Source: Actinomycetota bacterium
GTDB taxonomy: Bacteria > Actinomycetota > Actinomycetes > Nanopelagicales > Nanopelagicaceae
Length of the DNA stretch: 12,349 bases
Assembly: GCA_947381255.1 (NCBI GenBank)
Contig: CANCUC010000013.1
Location: 1-12,349, forward strand
Direction of reading: 5' to 3'
The notes under the pieces are model-generated. The model saw only the letters and a list, made by a program, of their open reading frames with translations. It was not told the DNA's origin and made no database searches. Both the position numbers and the translations under genes were made by a program. Below, piece after piece: positions 7,280 to 12,349 of the stretch. How positions within the stretch are numbered: position 1 is the stretch's first letter; every line of letters begins with the position of its first letter.

Positions 7280-8781
7280 TGTCCCTTAATTATGATCAAG
7301 CGGTTGAAAAGTACGAGCCAACTCTCGGACTTGAAGTCCACGTTGAACTCAACACCAAATCAAAGATGTTCTGCTCATGCTCGACTGAGTTTGGCGGAGC
7401 ACCTAACACTCAAACTTGCCCAGTCTGTTTGGGAATGCCCGGTGCCTTGCCTGTTGTAAATGGCAAAGCCATCGAGAGCACCATTCTTATTGGGCTCGCG
7501 CTTAATTGCTCAATCGCTCCATTCTCCCGCTTTGCGCGGAAGAACTATTTCTATCCAGATATGCCAAAGAATTTTCAGACCTCCCAATATGACGAGCCAA
7601 TCTGCGTCAACGGTTATCTCGATGTTGAGATCGAAACCGATGAAGGCGTAAAGCCGTTCCGTGTTGAGATCGAGCGAGTGCACATGGAAGAGGACACCGG
7701 AAAGTCATTGCATGTCGGTGGCGCAACGGGTCGTATCCATGGCGCGGATTACTCACTTCTTGATTACAACCGCGCAGGTATTCCACTCGTGGAAATCGTT
7801 ACCAAAATTGTTGGCGGTACAGGTAAGTACGCACCACAAGTAGCGCGTGCATATGTCACCGAACTGCGCGACATCTTGCGATCCCTTGGGGTCTCTGATG
7901 TAAAGATGGAGCAAGGCTCAATGCGTTGCGACGTAAACCTGTCTCTCGCCCCAATTGGGTCAGGTGAACTTGGAACCCGAAGTGAAACTAAGAATGTGAA
8001 CTCACTTCGCTCAGTTGAGCGTGCCGTAATCGGTGAAGTTGTCCGTCAATCAAATCGCCTTGAAGCGGGCGAGCGAATTGTTCAAGAGACTCGTCACTTC
8101 CAAGAGGAGAGCGGACAGACTCGTTCAGGTCGCTCCAAGGAGCAGGCTGAGGATTACCGCTATTTCCCAGAGCCTGATCTAGTTCCAGTGGTTCCAGATA
8201 GCGCTTGGATTGAGGAGCTTCGCGCAACTCTTCCGGAGAAGCCATCAACTCGTCGTGCCAGACTGCAAGAGGAGTGGTCGGTTCCAGCTAAGGAGATGAC
8301 CTCTCTGGTAAATGCCGGATTGTTAGATGTTGTTGAAGAGACAATCACAATTGGCGCAGATCCAACTCGTGCCCGCTCATGGTGGCTCGGTGAAGTTTCT
8401 CGCTTAGCAAATGAGCGCGAAGTTGATCCAACAACTTTGATTACTCCCGCTCAAGTAGCGGAAGTTATTTCATTGATTGCTTCCGGTGATCTCACCGACA
8501 AACTTGCACGCCAAGTTGTTGAAGGTGTCATCGCAGGAGAGGGAACTCCCGCTGAAGTTATTTCTAAGCGTGGTCTGAAAGTTGTCTCAGATGATGGCGC
8601 ACTTATGGCCGCAATCGAAGCGGCAATTGCCTCACAACCAGATACTGCAGAGCGCGTGCGCGGTGGAAATATTCCAGCAGCCGGCGCCTTGATCGGCGCA
8701 GTGATGAAAGCGACCGGCGGACAGGCTGATGCAGCCAAGGTTCGCGAACTATTGCTCAAGCACTTAGGACAGGGAGAGTAA
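7279..8781 (+). CDS. gatB: Asp/Glu-tRNA amidotransferase subunit B (tRNA-binding kinase/amidase subunit)
   Basis: GatB binds the mischarged tRNA, phosphorylates its side-chain carboxylate with ATP and transfers ammonia from GatA. The 500 residues begin with EPTLGLEVHVELNTKSKMF and a zinc site of four cysteines (Cys32, 34, 47, 50). HMEEDTGKS (135-143) supplies metal and ATP ligands. The family signature LDYNRAGIPLVEIV spans 161-174. The C-terminal third (about 355-500) is the helical YqeY-like tRNA-recognition domain, ending AAGALIGAVMKATGGQAD. Its ATG shares one base with the gatA stop (TAATG), so it depends on reinitiation or coupling. ilvD starts four nt after its stop. Confidence 0.97.
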   Translation: MSLNYDQAVEKYEPTLGLEVHVELNTKSKMFCSCSTEFGGAPNTQTCPVCLGMPGALPVVNGKAIESTILIGLALNCSIAPFSRFARKNYFYPDMPKNFQTSQYDEPICVNGYLDVEIETDEGVKPFRVEIERVHMEEDTGKSLHVGGATGRIHGADYSLLDYNRAGIPLVEIVTKIVGGTGKYAPQVARAYVTELRDILRSLGVSDVKMEQGSMRCDVNLSLAPIGSGELGTRSETKNVNSLRSVERAVIGEVVRQSNRLEAGERIVQETRHFQEESGQTRSGRSKEQAEDYRYFPEPDLVPVVPDSAWIEELRATLPEKPSTRRARLQEEWSVPAKEMTSLVNAGLLDVVEETITIGADPTRARSWWLGEVSRLANEREVDPTTLITPAQVAEVISLIASGDLTDKLARQVVEGVIAGEGTPAEVISKRGLKVVSDDGALMAAIEAAIASQPDTAERVRGGNIPAAGALIGAVMKATGGQADAAKVRELLLKHLGQGE

Positions 8782-8785
8782 GACC

Positions 8786-10471
8786 ATGACAGAGCCAAAG
8801 AACCCAATGAAACCTCGTTCGGGTCTGGTTACTGATGGTCTAGAACGTGCACCTGCTCGCGGCATGCTCCGCGCAGTTGGTATGGGTGATGAGGATTGGG
8901 TTAAGCCCCAGATCGGTATTGCATCATCCTGGAATGAAATTACTCCGTGCAATCTCTCACTCGACCGCCTGGCTAAAGCATCTCGCAAAGGTGTGATCGA
9001 AGCCGGTGGATTCCCAATGCAATTTGGAACCATCTCAGTGTCAGATGGAATCTCAATGGGTCACGAGGGTATGCACTTCTCACTCGTCTCACGTGAAGTA
9101 ATTGCAGATTCAGTTGAGACCGTAATGCAAGCAGAACGTTTAGATGGAATGGTGACTTTCGCTGGTTGCGATAAGTCTTTGCCGGGAATGATGATGGCTG
9201 CAGCTCGTATCGATGTTGCCAGCGTATTTGTTTATGCAGGCTCCACACTTGCCGGCCAGGTAGATGGAAAAGATGTAACGATTATTGATGCCTTTGAAGC
9301 GGTAGGTGCATGTGCTCGCGGACTTATCACTCAAGAGAAGGTTGATGAGATTGAGCGCGCTATCTGCCCTGGGGAAGGTGCCTGCGGCGGTATGTACACC
9401 GCGAACACAATGGCTGCCGTTGGAGAAGCACTTGGACTTTCACTTCCAGGTTCTGCCTCACCTCCATCAGTTGATCGTCGTCGCGATGATTACGCAGTAA
9501 AGGCCGGCGCTGCAGTTGTTGAACTAATCCGCCAGGGAATTACAACTCGCGATATCTTGACCAAGAAAGCATTTGAAAATGCAATCACTGTTGTTATGGC
9601 ACTTGGTGGTTCAACGAATGCGGTCTTGCACCTCTTGGCGATTGCGAATGAAGCAGAGGTTCCACTTGATCTTGCAGACTTCCAACGCATCAGCGAGCGC
9701 ACCCCACTTCTTGGCGATCTAAAGCCATTTGGAAAATTCGTGATGACGGACATTGATCGCGTCGGCGGAATTCCCGTAGTTCTACGCGCACTGCTCGATG
9801 CTGGTTTCTTGCATGGTGATTGCCTTACCGTTACAGGTAAGACCATGGCCGAGAACCTTGCCGATCTCACTCCACTTGATCCAGATGGAGAAGTGCTTCA
9901 CTCCATTACAAATCCACTCTCAGCTGGTGGCGGAATCACAATCTTGCATGGAACTCTCGCGACCGATGGCGCAGTATGTAAAACTGCCGGCGTTGGCGTC
10001 GATTTCTTTGAGGGACCCGCTCGCGTCTTCGAACGTGAACAAGCGGCGATGGAAGCTCTTGAAAATGGAACTATCAAAGCGGGAGATGTCGTTGTTATCC
10101 GTTATGAAGGTCCAAAGGGCGGACCTGGTATGCGCGAGATGCTAATGATTACTGGAGCTATCAAAGGCGCGGGGCTTGGTAAGAGCACCTTGCTCCTTAC
10201 CGATGGTCGTTTCTCTGGTGGAAGCACCGGCCTCTGCGTAGGTCACGTTGCACCTGAAGCTGTTGATGGGGGACCGATTGCATTCATCAAGGATGGCGAT
10301 CTGATTCGTATCGATATTGCGAAGCGAACTCTCGATCTCCTCGTTGAAGAGTCCGAACTTGTAGAACGTCGCAAACACTTCTCCCCGGTTCCCCATAAGT
10401 ATCGCCGTGGAGTCTTGGCCAAGTATTCAAAGGTTGTTGGATCGGCCTCCCAAGGGGCGGTCTGCGGCTAA
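8786..10471 (+). CDS. ilvD: Dihydroxy-acid dehydratase
   Basis: Dehydrates 2,3-dihydroxy-isovalerate and 2,3-dihydroxy-3-methylvalerate to the keto acids that become valine, leucine and isoleucine. It is an iron-sulphur enzyme. The 561 residues are of the shorter IlvD class. The three cluster cysteines are Cys55 (TPCNLSLD), Cys128 (FAGCDKSLPGMMMA) and Cys200 (CPGEGACGGMYTANTM). Lys130 after CD is at the position of the carbamylated Mg-binding lysine in the family. The second signature LLTDGRFSGGSTGLCVGH begins at 470 and holds the probable catalytic Ser477. A three-cysteine pattern with this length suggests a [2Fe-2S] enzyme, by family knowledge. GGAG at 8773-8776 serves the ATG. It is the last gene of the obgE-gat unit and is followed by its own terminator, so it lies outside the ilvB attenuation switch. 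Confidence 0.97.
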   Translation: MTEPKNPMKPRSGLVTDGLERAPARGMLRAVGMGDEDWVKPQIGIASSWNEITPCNLSLDRLAKASRKGVIEAGGFPMQFGTISVSDGISMGHEGMHFSLVSREVIADSVETVMQAERLDGMVTFAGCDKSLPGMMMAAARIDVASVFVYAGSTLAGQVDGKDVTIIDAFEAVGACARGLITQEKVDEIERAICPGEGACGGMYTANTMAAVGEALGLSLPGSASPPSVDRRRDDYAVKAGAAVVELIRQGITTRDILTKKAFENAITVVMALGGSTNAVLHLLAIANEAEVPLDLADFQRISERTPLLGDLKPFGKFVMTDIDRVGGIPVVLRALLDAGFLHGDCLTVTGKTMAENLADLTPLDPDGEVLHSITNPLSAGGGITILHGTLATDGAVCKTAGVGVDFFEGPARVFEREQAAMEALENGTIKAGDVVVIRYEGPKGGPGMREMLMITGAIKGAGLGKSTLLLTDGRFSGGSTGLCVGHVAPEAVDGGPIAFIKDGDLIRIDIAKRTLDLLVEESELVERRKHFSPVPHKYRRGVLAKYSKVVGSASQGAVCG

Positions 10472-10475
10472 GTAT

Positions 10476-10499
10476 TCTGAGATTGGCATCTCAGATTTT
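10476..10499 (+). terminator. Intrinsic terminator after ilvD
   Basis: TCTGAGAT at 10476-10483 pairs perfectly with ATCTCAGA at 10488-10495 across a TGGC loop and is followed by TTTT at 10496-10499. It lies four nt after the ilvD stop. The eight-bp stem is of moderate strength. It separates the obgE-ilvD transcript from ilvB. Confidence 0.75.
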
Positions 10500-10518
10500 G
10501 AGATGACGTCGTTAGGGG

Positions 10519-10547
10519 TTGACTAGCCTTGCCAGACCAGCGAGAAT
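10519..10547 (+). promoter_or_regulatory. Candidate promoter of the ilvB operon
   Basis: TTGACT (five of six consensus positions) at 10519-10524, a 17-nt spacer, then GAGAAT (four of six) at 10542-10547. A normal start six or seven nt after the -10 falls at about 10553-10554, on the ATG of the leader peptide. The position just after the ilvD terminator and just before the leader fits well. Confidence 0.5.
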
Positions 10548-10553
10548 TACGCC

Positions 10554-10592
10554 ATGACATCATCAGTGGTGATTCGAGAGCGCGCGATCTAG
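10554..10592 (+). CDS. ilvB leader peptide (12 aa, attenuator)
   Basis: A 12-codon reading frame, MTSSVVIRERAI then TAG, lies 111 nt upstream of ilvB. Four of its 12 residues are branched-chain amino acids: consecutive Val-Val-Ile codons (10566-10574) and a final Ile. It is followed by a hairpin and an intrinsic terminator. That is the arrangement of ribosome-mediated attenuation known for ilvB operons of other actinobacteria such as Corynebacterium glutamicum. No clear Shine-Dalgarno sequence precedes ATG, and the candidate promoter would place the RNA 5' end at the ATG, so translation may be leaderless. The peptide probably has no function beyond its translation. It is too short to be proven by coding statistics; its context makes the case. 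Confidence 0.72.
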   Translation: MTSSVVIRERAI

Positions 10593-10610
10593 TCTGACTA
10601 GATGGTGCGC
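10582..10610 (+). promoter_or_regulatory. Leader hairpin overlapping the leader-peptide stop
   Basis: GCGCG at 10582-10586 pairs with TGCGC at 10606-10610 (one G-U pair), and ATCTAG at 10587-10592 pairs with CTAGAT at 10598-10603. The loop is TCTGA, with a two-base GG bulge at 10604-10605. The core is also a perfect DNA inverted repeat, ATCTAGTC-T-GACTAGAT (10587-10603). A ribosome ending translation at 10590-10592 would melt it. It may be the pause hairpin of an attenuator. Its sequence CTGA plus GG (10594-10597, 10604-10605) could instead pair with CCTCAG (10615-10620) in the terminator arm. Confidence 0.5.
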
Positions 10611-10611
10611 T

Positions 10612-10644
10612 ACCCCTCAGTGAAAACTGAGGGGTTTCGTATTT
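10612..10644 (+). terminator. ilvB attenuator terminator
   Basis: ACCCCTCAG at 10612-10620 pairs perfectly over nine bp with CTGAGGGGT at 10627-10635 across a TGAAAA loop. It is followed by an interrupted T-rich stretch, TTCGTATTT (10636-10644). It lies between the leader peptide and ilvB on the same strand, so it can only act on transcripts heading into ilvB. The imperfect T tract suggests incomplete termination, as expected of an attenuator. Confidence 0.78.
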
Positions 10645-10656
10645 CACGGCTGAAAT
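10641..10656 (+). promoter_or_regulatory. Small hairpin after the attenuator
   Basis: ATTTCA at 10641-10646 pairs with TGAAAT at 10651-10656 around a CGGC loop. The stem overlaps the T tract of the attenuator. GTGAAA at 10620-10625 could alternatively pair with TTTCAC at 10642-10647. Its role is unknown; it could stabilise the read-through mRNA or be chance. Confidence 0.3.
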
Positions 10657-10690
10657 GTCTTGAGAAGATAACCCAGTAGTTCCACCCCAG

Positions 10691-10697
10691 AGAGGAG
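10691..10697 (+). promoter_or_regulatory. Ribosome-binding site that decides the ilvB start
   Basis: AGAGGAG abuts an ATG at 10698 but is six nt before the in-frame ATG at 10704. The second ATG is therefore the likely start, giving a protein beginning MSAQVTGAQ. Confidence 0.8.
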
Positions 10698-10703
10698 ATG
10701 AAT

Positions 10704-12349
10704 ATGTCAGCACAAGTCACCGGAGCGCAGTCACTCGTGAAATCTCTGGAGTCTGCCGGTGTGGATGTCATGTTCGGTATCCCTGGCGGAGCGATTCTCC
10801 CTGCGTACGATCCGATCTTTGATAGCTCGATCCGCCACATCCTTGTTCGTCATGAGCAAGGCGCTGGACACGCCGCAACCGGATATGCCCAAGCAACAGG
10901 ACGCGTAGGAGTTTGCATTGCAACATCAGGACCTGGGGCAACCAACCTCGTCACTCCACTCGCTGATGCACAAATGGACTCTGTGCCTGTTGTTGCCATC
11001 ACCGGCCAAGTTGCATCAGGTGCAATCGGAACAGATGCTTTCCAAGAGGCAGATATCCGCGGCATCACCATGCCCGTTACAAAACATAATTTCTTAATCA
11101 CCGATCCTCGCGATATTCCTCGGGCGATTGCTGAGGCATTCCATATCGCGGGCACTGGCCGACCTGGCGCGGTTCTCGTTGATATCGCAAAAGATGCGCT
11201 TACGAAAATGACTGACTTCGCCTGGCCAACGTCTATCTCCCTTCCTGGTTACACCCCAACCATGGATCCAACCGCTGAATCAGTTCGCGATGCTGCAGCG
11301 TTGATTGCAGAGTCAAAGAGCCCAGTTCTTTACGTCGGTGGCGGAATGATCAAGTCCAATGCTTCCGCTGAGTTAATGAAACTTGCAGAGCTAACTGGCG
11401 CACCGGTTGTTACAACTTTGATGGCCTTGGGTTCATTCCCAGACAGCCATCCGCAACATCTAGGTATGCCTGGCATGCACGGAACTGTTGCTGCCGTAAC
11501 CGCTTTACAAAAGGCTGATCTCTTAATCACCTTAGGTGCGCGCTTTGACGATCGCGTAACTGGAAAACTCTCCTCATTTGCACCCAACGCCAAAATCATT
11601 CATGCCGATATCGATCCCGCTGAAATCGGTAAGAACCGCGTCGTTGATGTTGCACTCGTTGGAGATCTCAAGGCAACAATTAATGCGCTCATTCCAGAAT
11701 TACAGAAGCAATTTGCTAAATCAAAACCTGATCTCACCGCATGGTGGCAGCTATGTAATAGTTGGCGCGCCAAGTACCCATTGGGGTTTGATGAGCCAAC
11801 AGATGGAACGGTCTCACCTCAATATGTGATTCAACGCTTAGGTCAGATTGCCGGACCTGATGCAATTTATGTTGCAGGCGTGGGTCAACATCAGATGTGG
11901 TCCTCTCAATTCGTTAATTATGAGAAGCCGCGCACCTGGATCAACTCTGGCGGCCTCGGAACCATGGGATTCGCAGTTCCTGCAGCGATGGGTGCAAAAG
12001 TTGGCGCACCTGACACGGTTGTGTGGGCCATTGATGGCGATGGTTGCTTCCAGATGACAAATCAGGAGCTAGTAACGTGCGCGCTAAATAACATTCCGAT
12101 CAAGGTTGCAATTATTAACAATGAATCACTCGGAATGGTTCGCCAATGGCAAACCCTCTTCTACAACCAGCGTTACTCAAATACTGATCTGCATTCCAAA
12201 AGAATCCCAGACTTCGCAAAGTTGGCTGAAGCGATGGGTTGCGTTGGACTTCGTTGCGAGAGCAAGGAAGATGTGGATCGCGTTATTAATGAGGCGATGG
12301 CAATTAATGATCGACCTGTAGTTGTTGATTTCAGCGTTCATCGCGATGC
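10704..12349 (+). CDS. ilvB: Acetolactate synthase large subunit, 3' end outside the window
   Basis: Thiamine-diphosphate (ThDP)- and FAD-dependent enzyme that condenses pyruvate with pyruvate or 2-ketobutyrate, the first common step of branched-chain amino-acid synthesis. There are 548 complete codons with no stop; relatives are roughly 570-620 residues, so only the C-terminal end is missing. The N-terminal ThDP domain has FGIPGGAILPAYD and the activating Glu51 in RHEQGAGHAATGYA. The central FAD domain (about 190-325) has PVLYVGGG and LGARFDDRVTGK. The C-terminal ThDP domain has the GDG motif at 445-447, followed by NN at 472-473 and MVRQWQ. This is a biosynthetic enzyme rather than a catabolic one, judging by the attenuator and the ilvD neighbour. 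The regulatory subunit ilvN and then ilvC are the expected next genes, but they lie outside the window. Confidence 0.96.
   Translation, partial: MSAQVTGAQSLVKSLESAGVDVMFGIPGGAILPAYDPIFDSSIRHILVRHEQGAGHAATGYAQATGRVGVCIATSGPGATNLVTPLADAQMDSVPVVAITGQVASGAIGTDAFQEADIRGITMPVTKHNFLITDPRDIPRAIAEAFHIAGTGRPGAVLVDIAKDALTKMTDFAWPTSISLPGYTPTMDPTAESVRDAAALIAESKSPVLYVGGGMIKSNASAELMKLAELTGAPVVTTLMALGSFPDSHPQHLGMPGMHGTVAAVTALQKADLLITLGARFDDRVTGKLSSFAPNAKIIHADIDPAEIGKNRVVDVALVGDLKATINALIPELQKQFAKSKPDLTAWWQLCNSWRAKYPLGFDEPTDGTVSPQYVIQRLGQIAGPDAIYVAGVGQHQMWSSQFVNYEKPRTWINSGGLGTMGFAVPAAMGAKVGAPDTVVWAIDGDGCFQMTNQELVTCALNNIPIKVAIINNESLGMVRQWQTLFYNQRYSNTDLHSKRIPDFAKLAEAMGCVGLRCESKEDVDRVINEAMAINDRPVVVDFSVHRD

Noticed and set aside
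8451..8807. Open frame of 118 codons on the minus strand over the gatB end and ilvD start
   Set aside because: It is antisense to the conserved GatB tail domain, has no ribosome site of note and has a shadow-like composition.
9490..9870. Open frame of 126 codons on the minus strand inside ilvD
   Set aside because: It lies fully within a conserved IlvD reading frame, shows no recognisable motif and is a Ser/Ala/Arg-rich mirror of the plus-strand codons.
9798..10145. Open frame of 115 codons on the plus strand, out of frame within ilvD
   Set aside because: It overlaps the catalytic C-terminal half of IlvD, which is continuous and conserved. I see no sign of a frameshift.
10514..10519. AGGGGT complementary to ACCCCT of the attenuator arm, as a possible antiterminator strand
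   Set aside because: It lies upstream of the likely transcription start, so it would not be in the leader RNA, and it is only six bases long.
10472..10703. tRNA, T-box or metabolite riboswitch in the ilvD-ilvB gap
   Set aside because: There is no cloverleaf, no T-box motif and no recognisable riboswitch core. The gap is accounted for by the terminator, promoter, leader peptide and attenuator.

Overview
The window is a compact, all-plus-strand block of housekeeping and amino-acid genes. It contains ten protein genes (the first open at the left edge, the last running off the right edge) and one very short leader-peptide gene. Gene content and protein style point to an actinobacterium: an RNase E/G with a long Arg/Glu-rich N-terminal extension and a short RR-rich tail, L21 and L27 of actinobacterial type, Obg with an acidic C-terminal tail, ProB with a PUA domain, GatCAB, and an ilvD-ilvB pair with a leader-peptide attenuator. 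The roughly balanced base composition and very short gaps would suit a low- or medium-GC, streamlined lineage such as freshwater Nanopelagicales (acI). That placement is an inference, not something the sequence proves.

Layout. (1) 1-2106: RNase E/G (rne), followed by a 113-bp gap holding a weak terminator-like hairpin and a 15-nt tandem repeat. (2) 2220-2808: rplU-rpmA (ribosomal proteins L21 and L27), closed by a very strong intrinsic terminator at 2828-2861. (3) 2883-10471: obgE-proB-gatC-gatA-gatB-ilvD, with gaps of 3, 18, -4, -1 and 4 nt, so very probably one transcript. It ends in an intrinsic terminator at 10476-10499. (4) 10500-10703: an ilvB control region with a candidate promoter, a 12-codon leader peptide containing Val-Val-Ile, a hairpin, and an intrinsic terminator just before ilvB. 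(5) 10704-12349: ilvB (acetolactate synthase large subunit), 3' end missing.

How the genes fit together. The first half is RNA and ribosome maintenance: RNA decay, two 50S proteins, and the GTPase that matures the 50S subunit. The middle couples proline synthesis (ProB) to tRNA-dependent amidation (GatCAB). The end holds two enzymes of branched-chain amino-acid synthesis: acetolactate synthase (first common step) and dihydroxyacid dehydratase (third step). ilvB looks controlled by ribosome-mediated attenuation, while ilvD sits upstream of that switch and is separated from it by its own terminator.

I see no mobile element, CRISPR array, tRNA or rRNA, and no sign of recent transfer. The most interesting item is the ilvB leader, whose candidate promoter would start transcription at or within a base or two of the leader ATG (a leaderless leader peptide). 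Next are the absence of proA after proB and the lack of room for a conventional promoter between the rpmA terminator and obgE.
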